Shown here: piece by piece, positions 23,936 through 37,126 of the stretch
How positions within the stretch are numbered: the stretch's first letter is position 1
How the letters are laid out: every line of letters starts with the position of its first letter
Assembly (NCBI GenBank): GCA_946406115.1
Contig: OX291544.1
Location: 3,844,001-3,908,000, forward strand
Reading direction: 5' to 3'
DNA: 64,000 nucleotides
DNA from: Apoda limacodes
Lineage: Eukaryota > Arthropoda > Insecta > Lepidoptera > Limacodidae
Made by a program: the position numbers and the translations under genes
The notes under the pieces: generated by a model
The model's input: only the letters and a program-made list of their open reading frames with translations
What the model was told of the DNA's origin: nothing
The model's database searches: none

Positions 23936-25158
23936 CTGTTTGTAAATATATTTAATATCAAAATAAAGTTATTGGAATAAAGTTACAATCATAGTTATTC
24001 GGTATATAAATTACACTACATATTATGCATAATTACACTACATACCACACCTGCTGTGGTATGAAGATGTACTTAAAATTTTAGGAAAATGAGTTAAATA
24101 CGAAGTAAAAACCAGCCAATTGTGGGTCACATTTATTTATTTCGGAATACCTACCCAGAATGTAATTGTTGTCAAAACCGATACTATTATAAATAATTTA
24201 TGATTAAAGTATTTAGGTATAAAGTTTATTATTGAAATTTTGACGGATTTTTAGAATATGCTAGAGCTTAGAGCCAAATTTTTCTACTTTGGAAGCCAAT
24301 CACTAGCAAAATGTACATCTTAGACTAAAATTACTTTAAATGCATTTTTGAAGGTTAATCCAATGAAACCCCACAAAGAAATGTTGATATATAACAACTG
24401 GTCAACAGTGTCAATATTTTTTAGTCAAAACCATTATTAACCAATATCTTTTAATTAAAACTACTTTTGCTCTTAGTCAAAAGTACTTTTGTCAGATTTT
24501 TGCGTACTTTTTACTGATTAAGAGTTTTGACAGTAATAAATATACATACTTGTATAATTTATAATTTTATTGATAGTTGGTACTTTGTTGGTTGGTACAT
24601 ATAGGTATTAGTAGAAGATCAACCTCGCTTATTAAAAAGTATGGGAAACTGTAAAAACTATTTTAAATTCTATAAGAAAAGAATTATTAAAACCCTAACA
24701 GTTCCTAAGAAATACGTGGACAAGCAAAAATACTTACATATACTTATGCAATTTGGCTTATCAATTTAGTAACCCACATAGGCTTATATACATATATATA
24801 TATATATATACAGGGGCATAGGGGTAACAAAATTAAGGAGGAGGACATAGAAAACTTTTTATTTTGATTAACAGTCACCAAGGGAATAGATTTTTCAGCA
24901 AATAAATTATAATAGGGTACAATTCCTTTACGTCGCAATGGAGTATAAATTAAGGATGGCTTAATTTTGGGCACAGCTGAAACTGCAAAGAAACCAAATA
25001 TTATACAATTATTTATACGCGATCTTCCACCGGGCTGTGCAATAAAGGTAAGCTGCGTGAAAACATCTAGTAACCTAAAATAATGATAAACGGCTTCTTG
25101 TAAATATTCGTTGTTAATATTCGTGTATGTTACTTAAACAGAGGAAACTAATTGAATT

Positions 25159-28100
25159 TCATTTTTTCCGATGCTTTGTGTATATCTGTCTCCACAGTTC
25201 GTAGGCTGCTGGGTTCGGCATTGGTCCCATTTTTAATGTATCTTCTATATACATGAATTTTATTTCATCTTTATGACTAGGTAACCATTTCACAGGCAAA
25301 TCCGTTGCAGATTCGGGGGTGGGGTGTCTGTAAGATATAAAAAGGAAAACATACGTTGCATTTTACTTAGTTTAATAACTTTATATAAGCTATAGGCGAC
25401 GTACTAAGTTCCTCTTAACGATGAAAGATGTTGATAATACTTACTGCCTATTATAGTAAAGTAAATATTGTAATAATAATTAATATAAAAATAGTGCGTG
25501 TTACTATCCTAAATAGTGCCTACACTTCTAAAATGACTGTAATCACAATCGGAATACGTTTTTTATTTTTCTACAATTTTAATATTAGTTTTTTTTTTTC
25601 AAAAATGGCTAAGATCATTTAACTGAACTTTGTACTACCTTTACGACTAGAAATTACATTGCTCATTTATCCAAAATAAACCACACACCTTTATATGTAT
25701 CTACATTTATTTATAATATGATATATTTGTATTTCCATAAGAGTAGCCTTTCTCGATTCTGAACCGAGTCTTATTATATTAAAATTAATTTAAAGACCAA
25801 TTCGGTTTAGTCAAAAGTCAAAGTCGGTGGTGGCCGAGGGGTTTAAATTTCACTTTACAACTCAAGTGGCGGAGGTTCGAGGTAAAATCCAAATGTCGCA
25901 AATATAAAGCTGGTCATAAGCTATTTTTAGAAAGTTTAATGTAGTTTCTACATAATATCTGTGAGTTGTAGTAGGCATTTCTGCTAAAAGTGGCCGGTTT
26001 TAGCCTTAGAGGCCAGAGGGGCCTTAACAATATAGAATGTGATGCAACGTCTATGTAATACCACAACGCCTCCTCATTTCATTAATACAGTCAGTCATCA
26101 CCTTTGATGAATCCGACAACGTCGAGACAGTCATGGCTCCGCGACAAAATGTACAGCACCCGACTAGCCATATGTGATGACACTGATGACGTAGGCTAGT
26201 GGATTATATTAGACCCCCCGTCTTGCCACGCAACTTACTTTACGGTAACTGTGTTTAGACACTTTTGATGGCTGATAGAATGAAATTATTATTTAGGCTG
26301 TGGTAGTACTTTGTTGTCTTATCTGTGACGCCACTGAATGGTAGCTATGCCAATGAGCACTTGTGTCAGTGACCGTAAATCGATACAATAGAGTGAATAT
26401 TTAGTATATTTTTTTTCCAAAAAAAGTCGTGCTACACGACTAGCTATAACGCTCAAATTTTTAAGGAAGCTCAAAACTCGATGAAAATATAATAAGTTTT
26501 GCAAGCAACACCATAACACCAACTGTTTGAGTTTGATCAACAATTTACTGCCATATTAAAACTTTTTATTTGGTCAAAAAAGGTTTATAAGATAATATCT
26601 CGTTAGCGGTTAAAGAAATAAAAAAATGTTACAGTAAAAAAACGCTGCGAAAAAAGTTATAACAATGATATTAAAATTCCACAATATTTGGCTGCTTTTT
26701 TTCCTAAATTTAAAAAATACACTTAACTATGAAAATTTTAGAGCGAAAAACTTATTTTTTCTGTGAAAGATGATAGTATATCAAATTATCTATTAGGATG
26801 TACGCAACAAAATAATTAAAATCAGATGTTCCAAATTTGCATCTAGGGATACATGGGAAATACGAACGTACTAGGTTTTTTGTCATCACATAATATATAA
26901 TACTGTGTAAGCCTAGTAGGTCAATGGGATAAGTGTATATAGAAATATAGAAACAAGCAAAAAAAACTCACAAATATATCTATAGATAATATTAATTTTA
27001 TAGGTTTGTAATACGCACCCGTACTTAGCGAAATTAGCCCACATTTTTGTCATATAATCAATTATTTTTTGATCTCTTTTAGTAATCCAGTATGGCCATA
27101 TTCTTCCTTTGAACAAATACAGCAACTCATCGCCATGACTGGAGCCGGGCTCGTTTATATGTCCAAATAAGACCTTTAAAAAATTTCTGCCTCCACTGTA
27201 GTTAAAATAGTAGTTGAAAATGTTTGATTTTGTATTAGATAAGTATGACTCTGTTTCAAATATTGCTGGCATTTCAAAAAAGAGATGTGTGTTAACTTCT
27301 GATACATTCATTATAACTTTATTACTAATTTTTTGCCTACCAAAATAGAAACGTTTAAGGTTTTCAGACACAGCTTCGGCTTCGGCTTTAGATTCAAATT
27401 TCAAATCATCTGAGAATAAATACATGTTGTTTTTTCTCTCAAGCAAGGCTTCAGTTTCAAACTGGAGAAAGAATAATCCTTCTCTGCTTGTTGTTCCAAA
27501 TATAATTGGTATATCTCTAGGGTTCTTGGATAAAATGTTATAAGGCAAGTCAGTAATAATTGGTTCTAGCCCAGGAAGTGATTTTTCAATACAAGGTGTA
27601 TTAATAAGCGGCGTTTCAGTATATAATTCCCAAGGTTTTTCTACTCTTGCCTTAGTTAGATCTTTGTAAGATACCTTAGAAAATATTTCGTAAAGTTTGT
27701 CAGGGTTTTCAGTGTTATAACCAAGCGCATTAGCCAAAAGACTGGCAGACCATAACGGTTTGCTATTAATAGCCCAGTTAGCAGTTGATGATCCACTCTG
27801 TACTATCGCTCTCTTAAATAAACCTCTAGTTGCATCACTGGCTAGTAATATTGAAACTGAGGCCCCTCCAGCGCTTTGACCAAAAGCGGTGATATTATCA
27901 GGATCTCCTCCAAATGCAGCTATATTTTTCTTAACCCACCTTAGAGCTGCTAATTGGTCTTTTAACCCAGCATTACCTGGCACTTCCTTAGTTCCTAAAC
28001 ATAAAAATCCTAGCGGGCCTATTCTGTAGTTAAATGTCACAAGAATAACATCTTGTCTAATGAGAAACTCAGGGCCATATAATAGTTTACCTCCACTTCC

Positions 28101-28890
28101 AAGAATAAATGCACCACCGTGAATACTGAACATCACAGGAAACGGTCCTTTGGTTAATGCTGGAACATAGATATTCATTCTTAAGCAATCTTCAGAACCT
28201 ATCACTCCAAAAATCCTTGATGTTTGAGGGCAAAGATAAATATCTTCGTTTGCTTTGAAAAGTCCTTTCCATGATGGTGGGGCTAATGGCGCCTGAAACG
28301 TCACATTTTTACTTTAATTTGATTACCCCATATTTACTTTAAGTAATGGAGCACAATATTTTATAGGCTATTTCAAGTCATAATAATCAATTATTTTTCC
28401 AGCCACTTCCCTGTTTCTTTTTTCAGGCCGTTAGTCCATCTAGTGGAATGTGTTACATTGGTATTGATAGATCGCGGTCTAAAGATATGTAGTTCGATAT
28501 GATACATAGGATTTCATTCTTACATATTTTTTTTATTAACTGCTGCTTACACGAAACATAGAAATGTAAATAAAAGTAAGTGTTTAGCTTCAAGTATATT
28601 GATTGATTAAGTATAAAAAATATAGTGGAAATAAAGTAGGTACTGATGCTGCCATCAACGAGGAGCTCTCATGAATCAAAATTATTTAACATCAATAAAC
28701 TGATACTTACTTGGAATCTTGTACTACTGTTTGTAGTAGCGTACGGTATTCCGAGATACTCAAAAGTCGTCCCATCACTGCTGATCACACCGCTCAAAGT
28801 GCCTTGCTCTATCGTCACTTCCGGGGCCGGCTGATCTAACAAGTTTCCGGCGATTAACGTAAACAATATCAAATATTTCACATTTAACAT
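25159..28890 (-). CDS. Secreted carboxylesterase with GQSAG elbow (gene D), 3 exons, 540 aa
   Basis: Exons 28890-28711, 28292-27019 and 25327-25159 (stop TGA at 25161-25159). Junctions: TTCCAA|GTAAGT with TTTCAG|GCG (phase 0), TACGG|GTGCGT with TTACAG|A (phase 2, Gly-His-Pro-Thr-Pro). The chosen ATG gives MLNVKYLILFTLIAGNL, a signal peptide; in-frame ATGs at 28905, 28920 and 28965 are alternatives. Motifs: HGGAF, GLKDQ, GQSAG (Ser about 200), Glu about 331 in TSREGLFF, His about 446 in GSSHGDE. Gln before the nucleophile, RF at the end of exon 1, DQ and GxxHxxE together match the motif set used to recognise juvenile hormone esterases; genes B and C share all but the Gln. Overall similarity to B and C says paralogue, so a JH-degrading role is only a possibility. 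Exon 2 is one codon longer and the C-terminus three residues shorter than in B and C. First gene of the array in transcription direction. Confidence 0.94.
25672..25895 (+). repeat. Dispersed repeat with tRNA-like end, copy 1
   Basis: 25672-25850 matches 47033-47200 almost base for base ('CCACACACCTTTATATGTAT', 'TTTGTATTTCCATAAGAGTA', 'CCAATTCGGTTTAGTCAAAA'). In this copy it runs into 'GTGGCCGAGGGGTTT' and 'GGAGGTTCGAGGT' (about 25830-25885), which resemble pol III A and B boxes of a Ser/Leu-type tRNA head. It may be a SINE; it lies in intron 2 of gene D. Confidence 0.6.
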
Positions 28891-31800
28891 TCTTTTCCCT
28901 GTCATTACTACTGTAATCATTATTAATATTATGGCACGGCCTAAGATCGTACACTTATATGACACTTTTAATTCTGTAAAAGATAATTCCGCTTATTATA
29001 ATTCACGTATATTTATGATATTATTTTTATTTCACATTGCTATTTATTATAAAACTTCAATCACTAAGCAAATAATTCAAATATTGGTAAGGTAAGTAAG
29101 GCTAGTGACCGCGATGAGGCCGCCGCGTTCAATGTCCGGCCTTCACACTGGACATAGAACGATTAAGTGTGCTGTTCCACGCACAGTTCCATTTGTGTTA
29201 TAAAAACTAGAATCATACGTATATATTATTAACTGCTATGCGATGTCCGCGACTTTGTTGGCGTGGAAAAAAGTTTTAACGGTATAATATGTACCAAGTT
29301 TTGCTCAAATTTATGACAGTCTTTGCAAGATGCAAACAACTGAAACCTACAATGTATTCCTCCAGCAACCTCATTAATTAAGAAAATTGAGTTTAATTGA
29401 ACACTCCGTTACGCCGTAAAAAGATATGATGATAACAAATGTCTTTACACCTTATTTAAAAGCATAAAAAAAAGGGTCGTATTAGTTAAGTGAAGGATTT
29501 TGATAACTATATTATAAAATACAAAATGCTGCATGTTTTAGAACCAATATAATATTTTGTGAAGTTGGTAACAGTTGTGGACCGCATAACTTCTGTATAA
29601 TTCGTACATTATGCCACGGTCCATTGGCCAATGCACTTTAAAATAAATCTGATTCAATATCGGTTTCAGTTTTAATTCTATTTCATATTGTTATGGGAAC
29701 GTTTGCCTGGTGCTCTGACCAGACAACTTTTGACTTTGTGAAAATGTATTTCGAATTACATATGAAGTTGGATTGAGATTTTAATAATATTTTTAATACA
29801 ATGGTGAAACTACAAGGAGCAACATATTTATGGTAAATGTATATATAAATGGTGTATCTTGCATCAAGTTTATTATTCTTACTATTTTACTTATTTACCG
29901 AACGTTTTCTTTCAAGTGATACAGCAAGTAGGTACAATTGTACAAACCTTATGTTTAGAATACGTAGGTCAGAGGCTCTAGAAATATGTGCACAGCTTAT
30001 AGAATTCATTGGAACGTTGTTACCCGACCCGAAATAAAGATCTTACATTTAACCTTACCACATAATCTGCACCCTGTCTATTTGGTAGGACAATAGCGTT
30101 TCTACGATCGCTAGCCCCGACATGCAAGCAAGCAGGATCGTCTTTAAGAGACTTTACATAAGCCGCTAGCGACACGGCGACCGGGCTAATACCTTCGGTA
30201 CTATCAATAGATACGGCATGATTAAACTTTATGGAAGTTTCTTAAAACTGTTTGAAATTGAAGTTCAATCTAATATTGGTTTAAGTATAAAGTAAATCAT
30301 TTGTTGATTGCGACGATAACAATGTTCTGAGTAATGAAAGCAATGATTAAAATGTGTACCTTTACGCAACGTCGTGTTGTTGTAATCAAAAGGATAAAAA
30401 GGTATAAAATCCATAAATCTATAAATATGAAAAAAAATATAATTACCCTGAGGCTTTAATAAGGTCTTGAATTTAACTAACTGAGATAACAATATTGTAG
30501 AATTTGAAACAATACTTCACGTCATATCATTGTCATATGGGTGTGCTAACTAGCATTTTAATTTTTATATCTAAATAGGGTACCTATGTCAACAACTTTG
30601 TTTACCAAAACATTTTAGTTTGTATTAGTAGTACAACTGATTGTCAAATGTGAAAAAAAAAAGTAAGTCTATCAAAATTTTGGGCTTTTACCGCTCTACA
30701 GACTATTACAGTACCAAAGAAGATGAACAGAATATGAATGCAAGTATTTTATATGCGTATCGAATATACTATCGAATATTCATCGTTATATAGATTATAT
30801 ATGTAAGTAAGTTAGTAAGTAATTATATTAAGTAAGTATGCAATCACCCGACCTGACTGAGTGACCTGCAGTCACCAAATGTATAAAGTTAAGATTACTG
30901 AGGCAAGATAGGGGATGTAATATCTATAAAAATTCGCCATTTTTAAATAAAATAAAAAAAAAAATAGGGTCCGACCGAGACACGATTTTCAGCCGAAACT
31001 GACACCATAAACGAACCTTCGGCTACGCTTCTAGTTTCTGCCGAAACCGAAACTAATGTAATTAACTATAATTTTAGTTCCTGTATTTTACTCTGAAAAC
31101 TTCTGTTTTTTCCAACTTTGTAATAGATTATTCGATATGTATTAATTTTATTGACTATTAAAATAAGGTTAAATATAAAAATGGTTTGTATAATCTGAAA
31201 TTAACGTTAATTAATTAATGTATTTTGTTTTCAAAATAAAATTTATTAGTAAAGTTTTAAATGAATTATTTTAAATAAATCTACCATTTTTGAGCAGTTT
31301 TTAAGTCTTTTTGTAATTTAAAATAATCAAACAGTATTTTAAAGGAGTGTTTGATACATACCTATTACAGTAAAACAAATGACAGATATTCTATGACGCA
31401 TTATTTTATTATTTTTACCTTTAGTATTTTGAAATTGCTTTGTAACTTTTTCAGATATAATTACCTTAACCTTAACTTGATGCGTATATTCGACACGCAC
31501 TTCAGATTTTTGACGTGACAACGTCTTATAAATTGGTTTGCCGGGTGACACTTCAAGAAACTGCGTTACGCTCCGCTCACGTTATGCGCTCACAATGAGA
31601 GCGAGTGAGAGGCACGCGGCATGGTTAGCCCGCCTAAGAGCGAGAGAGACAGACATAAAAAGTGAAAGGCACAAGTTGTCACGTTACAATGTTAATAATA
31701 TTACGATTAATAGCAATGGTTTTTTTTTTCTAAATATATGTATTAATTGGCTGGCACAAGGTTTAAGTTCAAGATTATAGGTACTATTATTTACACTTCT

Positions 31801-33394
31801 TATAGTTCTGCTCATATTTTGAACATCCTGTAACTGATTTCGTATGTACATATGCGAGAACGTTATGCATGCTATCAGCTCCGAGAACATGGCAACTGAA
31901 ATTAAATCAGGGATTAGTAAAGCTCTTTATCAAACTATACCATGATCTGCGGCCGGATACATTTCAACCACTAACTAATTCAAGATTTGCATTATTATTC
32001 GATAATAAGATGATGTATTTACAGGATTGAAATTATCCAAAAGTGATGAATGAACGAATTTGATACTTGATATTATTCGGTAAAGTTAAGGGTTTCGTAA
32101 CTAATTCCCCGCTCCCGAAACACTATTGCTCGCGAATTTCTGTGAAGTTAATGAATTTAATCTTCATTCATTAAGTTTCTCAAGAATATGATGAGTTTAT
32201 ATTAATGCCACGCCTTAGCACGTTTGCTTTAGCAATAAATTTATCCGCAACATGTTAATCCGTGCTTGCGCGGACGGCCACCACTATCTGTTGTCCGCAC
32301 CCGCAACCTTCCGCACATCGAGCCGAATACGCCGCACCGACCTCCATCCATATGTAGTAACGTCAGCACAATAACAAAGCGACAAATAAACATCCAATCG
32401 TTTCCTCTCTATGATATATATTTCTAAGTGTTGCCGCCGATTCCGTCCGCCCTAAATTTGCTTTTCGGTGTGAGATTCTTAGGCTAATTCCTTGATTATA
32501 GTATATAACTGTGTCTATAGCTCGTTTAAGTGAAATTCGGTTATAATTATTCCGTGGAAACTTTTGAATTTTCCGGGATAAAAAGTAGCCTATGTTTGTT
32601 TTGTTTGATATTTCAGCAAAATTAATGATACTCTGTTACGGCGCGATTGAGTAACAACAAACAAAAACACTTTCGCATTTATAATATTAGTATGGTAGTA
32701 TGGATAGTATAGACTATAGCACGGACGCGAAGCAGGAAGAATTTCGTACAATGACCGGTCACTATTTGTCTCTGTTGCGCGCACCTAAATTATTTGACGT
32801 CGCGCTGGCACAGATGTGATGACCGCCGTCATCAAAATATTTAACGCTTTGAACCATCTTAAACATTTTTTTTAAATAAACTCAAATTTTATAGAGATTA
32901 TTGAGATACGCTACTGATTTAAATGCTTCGTAATTATATAAATAATATACAATAAATAAATGTACTCAAATACTAAATCTTTGCAATATTTTGGATAATA
33001 AATATCTTTACAGTTTTATTTTCTTTCACGACAACTTCGCAATATTTTATAAATTCATTCTGTATCAAAAATATTTTTGACCAATGGACACAGAGCAAAA
33101 GGTTTACGAAATTCTTTGTGCTTCGCGTCCGTGCTTTAGCAAGATTATGATTTCGAGTAATTTTGTATTTGACAGTGCACTTATGACGTCATGCGATCAC
33201 ATATATAACACAATCAAATATAGGTATACAGAAATCATTTACATTAACCTTTCCAACAAAAAGAGTAAAAAATAAATATTTTTATGCAACTGATATATAT
33301 ATTTTTTAAGAATCAAAACAAAAGATGTACCTAACACACGTGTGTGCATTTCACTCTTCAGATACTAGTTTTATGCTTAATTTTTAATAATTAT
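28891..33394. other. Region upstream of gene D; no gene
   Basis: The first few hundred bases would hold the gene D promoter; 29123-29155 has a small inverted pair ('GTTCAATGTCC' and 'GGACATAGAAC'). Further on there is AT-rich spacer, a dispersed-repeat remnant at 32520-32700 (ends 'TTATAATATTAGTATGG'), a GC-richer patch at 32230-32350 and a purine-rich patch at 31570-31660. Short open frames show no motifs. Confidence 0.5.
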
Positions 33395-33760
33395 ACGTCG
33401 GGGCACAGGTTGCTGAAGTCGCAAGTTTTGCCCCATATGGAGTACTGCTGCCATCTCTGGGCGGGTGCACCTGTATATCAGCTTTTGACTCGGTTCAACG
33501 ACGGGCTTTGAGAATTGTCGACGATCCCAAACTCACTTGCCGTATCGAGCCTTAAGTCTGAGGAGAGACTTTGCCTCCTTGTGTGTGTTCTACCGCTTGT
33601 ACAGTGAGATGTGTGTGGCTACTTTCTACCATTGCACCGCTCGCCATCGGCAGGGAATTGATGTGATGGAAGTGACGCCCCAGGTGTTGCAAGCGTCCAT
33701 AGGCTGCGGTGACCGCTTACCGTCATGGTAAGCTTGTTTGTCACCTTAATGGTATATAAA
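33395..33760 (+). mobile_element. LINE relic, 3' end of the 6130-7195 lineage
   Basis: Plus frames give VAEVASFAPYG, FDSVQRRALRIVDDPKLTC and LSLRRDFASLCVFYRLYSEM, matching the protein pieces in gene B's intron (FDSVQRRAVRIIEDPKLTC, LSLRRDFALLC). It ends with 'GCTGCGGTGACCGCTTACC', 'AAGCTTGTTTGTCACCTTA' and a short A run at 33755, the 3' tail also found alone at 48235-48310. Frames are shifted, so it is dead. Confidence 0.85.
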
Positions 33761-36521
33761 AAAAAGAACTTTACTTATTAAAAGAATTTATATGGGTAAT
33801 TTTTTGCTAACGGTACATTTCGTCGGCACGACCATTAATCACGTTTATCGAGTGCTAATCCAGGTTTAAATAGATAACTAGTGAAACTGAGCCATTGTCA
33901 TCGCAAACGAGCAAATAGGGTTGCCAGCCAGTGTCATTTGGATAGAATAAATCTTTTTGTGCTTTGTTATTCAATTAGGACTATTTCGTTTAAAGGTAAA
34001 GATTAGTTTTTAATATACTTTGTACTAATATTTTCATAACGCAAATATACATAGATATTTTATTGTAGATTAATTACTTATAGAAAACATCACCTCATAC
34101 AATGATTTCAGTTATTTGATAAGTAATTAATCTAAAAATAAAATAACAAATGGTAAAAACATTTGTTGTCAGAAATAATATATAGACTTTGATAGACTAA
34201 TTGTTGTATGTAATTATTTGATTTGTTGTATACTGTACTGAAATATTTATTCTATAGGTAATTATTTTTTTATAGGATTTCGTTCCCCAAAGCAAAATAA
34301 TGCAACATTTATATAATCACTACGCTATCTGTCTGTCCGTCCATCTGTCACAGAATTTTAGAAATTATTTGATGGAGAAACATTATATTTAGGACAGCTT
34401 TTGATACATCATTGGCGTTAACATTTTAACGTTGGGTAATCGCGAAAAATCTTTGTTTTTAAAATAAAAGTTTGTACTTTGAAAATTATATGAGCGAAAT
34501 ACGTATAGGACAATATCTAGACCTAATAATAATATACCAACACGACACCTATCTATCAAGGTATGGTCAGAGATACGAACGTCAACTGTAGTGGTGGCGA
34601 AGAGCAGGTAACTATATGCTAGTACCTAATATCCACGTTTTACTGATAGTATTCCGTTTCACAAACCTTAATAGGTAGTTAGTAAGTGAGCCCATCGCCG
34701 TACCGAACACAAAAAAGATTCGAGACAACTTTACAATAGGGAATAGAACCTGCGACATAGGTAATCCACTATTATTTAAACCTCTCTTTTACTCTCTCTT
34801 TCTTCTGGAATAATTTTAATACCTATTTCATTGTTTGAGAAGTAAATTATTTTCGACGGTATAATGCTTTGTTTCATTAAGAAAACTTTAGGGTTTCATT
34901 TAAAAGAAACGAATTTACGGTGGAGTACTGATAATAAGTAATATAAGAATAAACGAAAAAAGAAAACTTAAACTAAAAAAGTCATAAGTTACCAGTTTAA
35001 TATTCCAATTAAATTGAAAGGCCCGAAAAATACATTCTGGTACATTCATAGGTAATTAATTAAAGCTTGAATTGTTCAAGTGTTAAGCAGTTTCAAAAAT
35101 GCTTAAAATTTTACCGATTCCTACTTTTTAATGGATAAAATAAAAAAAAATATAGGTATACGAAAACAGAAATGATTCTATGTTTAGTATATAAGTATAT
35201 GCTACTTATGCACGATTACAAAACAAGACAAAAGAAGAATTACAAATAATTCAAAATATTTTTCTAAGCTTCTGTTATCAGTGTCCGCCATTTTGGCGAC
35301 TCGTCTGGCAACGACAAAATGGCGACGGTTGAGTTGAAAAAGCAGTTCAATTTGAATATAGAATAGCATACGTCGCCCGTGCTCCAAGACACTAACTCAT
35401 CGGATTGGGTGAGATGGCGCGAGAAAAGAAAAATATATTTCTTTTTAGAAATAGAAAATCGTGGAGTAGAACTTTGTCAGTCAAGCTTTTTCAAGTGAGA
35501 TGAATAACGAAGATTTTTCAAGTGAGATAGAATAAGCAAATACAATTATGTAATGTTTTGACAATATCATGCAAACCGGAAATATTAGTATCGGGCTGGA
35601 CTCAATATAGATACACAAAGTATTGATTACTCAACGAGAACTATATATAGCTATATTAATAAAAAAGTTAAGTGTGAAAAATTAGTCAAATCAATACTAA
35701 AACAAATTAACGCATTCCCAACATATCATTCTACCTTTATATTTCACAAGCCTGCATCATCACAGCTTATATTTAAAAATTAGTTCACTGCATTCGTTAA
35801 TTTATTAATAGAGAGTAAAGCAGAGTTATAAATAAAGAGGATCTTACTAAAATTTAGTGGCTAAAATCTCAACATACAAATATTAAATAAACTGGTTTAA
35901 GAGCATCATATTTTTTGTTCTTGTTATGCGGATCATAAGCCCCTCTTTAAGAATATGTCGGTCAAAGCGCGTTCGCTACAGATAACAAGCCAATCCGCGG
36001 CCCAGGAAAATGGCACCCATAATAGAGTCGTAAAAACATTATCTATTTAAAAATGATCTCTGACAAAAGCCAATACAATATTTTTTATTTTTTCGTCTTT
36101 TTGTTTGCTTTTTACCGTTTTACGAAAACTTTCATGTAACTACACGAAAGTTAACGTATGAACGATTTTTATTTCAACTGAATATGTAAAATATTTTTTC
36201 ATCCCATCTATTCGAAAAGGACGACTTGATTCGCTTTTAAGTGCACCTAAAGGTGATGTTTTCTATAAGAAACTTTTAGCGGGTAGTAATGAGTTTTTAA
36301 TCCTCTTTATAAGTGCGCCGCAATTATCTTTGCCGTGCACTTTTGAATTTGGAACATCTTAGTGTTCAGCGCGAAAGAAACCGAACGCAAATATTGTTTG
36401 AATAAAAACTGGCTGGTACGACGGCCCATAGTCGCACCACCAGCTAAACAAAAAAAAAAAGAAATATCAAATTAAAAACGCGCCAACTACAGCCCGCGTT
36501 TTCGTAAATTTTCACGGACTG
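33761..36521. other. AT-rich non-coding stretch
   Basis: No gene. A short inverse-like pair 'CCATTTTGGCGACTCG' and 'ACAAAATGGCGACGG' occurs near 35287-35330. Nothing else stands out. Confidence 0.5.
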
Positions 36522-36524
36522 TTA

Positions 36525-37099
36525 GGCCCAGAACACATGGTGAAACGCAAAAGAGACGAAACTGCAACTTCTAGTTACTTTTGAGTTTCATTTGAGTTTA
36601 TGCCATGGACTCCTTTGAGAGACCACACATGACGCAACCAGGTTAAAACCGGTTTCAAACGCATTACAAATCAGTCGCATTGAAACCGGCGTGCAGGAAA
36701 CTCATGTTTGCGTTTTGATCGTTTCGCAGTTTTTTTCGATGCAACAAAATGGCTGATGACGAAAATAAAAATATTCACTTTGTATTGGAAGTTGAGAAGT
36801 ATCCTTGTTTGTACAATACAACACTATCGACCTGCTCAAGCAGAACTGACACTGATAAAGCATGGGCAGAAATTGGAAAAGCAATGAAGATACAAATACA
36901 TAACCACAACTTCTTCATCACTTGAGCTAGACATTTTACACGCGTCTGTTCTCAAAGAAACTAAAATGATTGTAATAATTTCATCACATTGTGGTACAAT
37001 TTAGGTTGCGCCGTGTGTGGATAACGTCTGAAACTAGTTTCCAACCAATAATTTCAAAAGGGTTTCGTTGCAGTTGCGTTTCACCGTCTGTCGTGGGGC
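36525..37099 (+). mobile_element. PIF/Harbinger-type DNA element with TTA duplication
   Basis: The first 26 bases (36525-36550) and the inverse of the last 26 (37074-37099) agree at 21 positions, including the unbroken 'GGTGAAACGCAA'. Both ends are flanked by TTA (36522-36524 and 37100-37102), the 3-bp target duplication of the PIF/Harbinger superfamily. Outer bases start GGCCC / GCCCC. The 575-bp body contains a MADF-like reading frame (36749-36925) but no transposase, so this is an internally deleted, non-autonomous copy. Confidence 0.8.
36749..36925 (+). pseudogene. MADF-domain fragment inside the Harbinger-type element
   Basis: A 58-codon frame starting MADDENKNIHFVLEVEKYPC, continuing LYNT, then DKAWAEIGKAM. 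This follows the N-terminal half of the MADF DNA-binding domain (FI..VE.YP.LY......AW.EI). The C-terminal half (WK.LRD.Y) is missing and the frame stops at 36923-36925. MADF or Myb-like proteins are the usual second protein of PIF/Harbinger elements, which agrees with the inverted ends and target duplication around it. Confidence 0.72.
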
Positions 37100-37126
37100 T
37101 TAGACATACATGGTTTCGTTTGAAAA

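Larger units (their letters stand above)
21437..25158. other. Spacer between genes D and C
   Basis: No gene. It holds a TG microsatellite (21523-21580), a decayed dispersed repeat (about 22010-22210), an inverted-terminal element (22233-22605), a fold-back block (22905-23020), a LINE tail (23130-23250), a palindromic element copy (23592-23935) and a (TA)n run near 24784-24811. Three 9- to 10-bp hairpins, for example 'CATACCACA' facing 'TGTGGTATG' at 24040-24062, are minor. Confidence 0.6.

Noticed and set aside
25159..28890. Naming gene D as juvenile hormone esterase
   Set aside because: GQSAG fits, but the rest of the protein is a close paralogue of the GESAG neighbours; motif alone is not enough.
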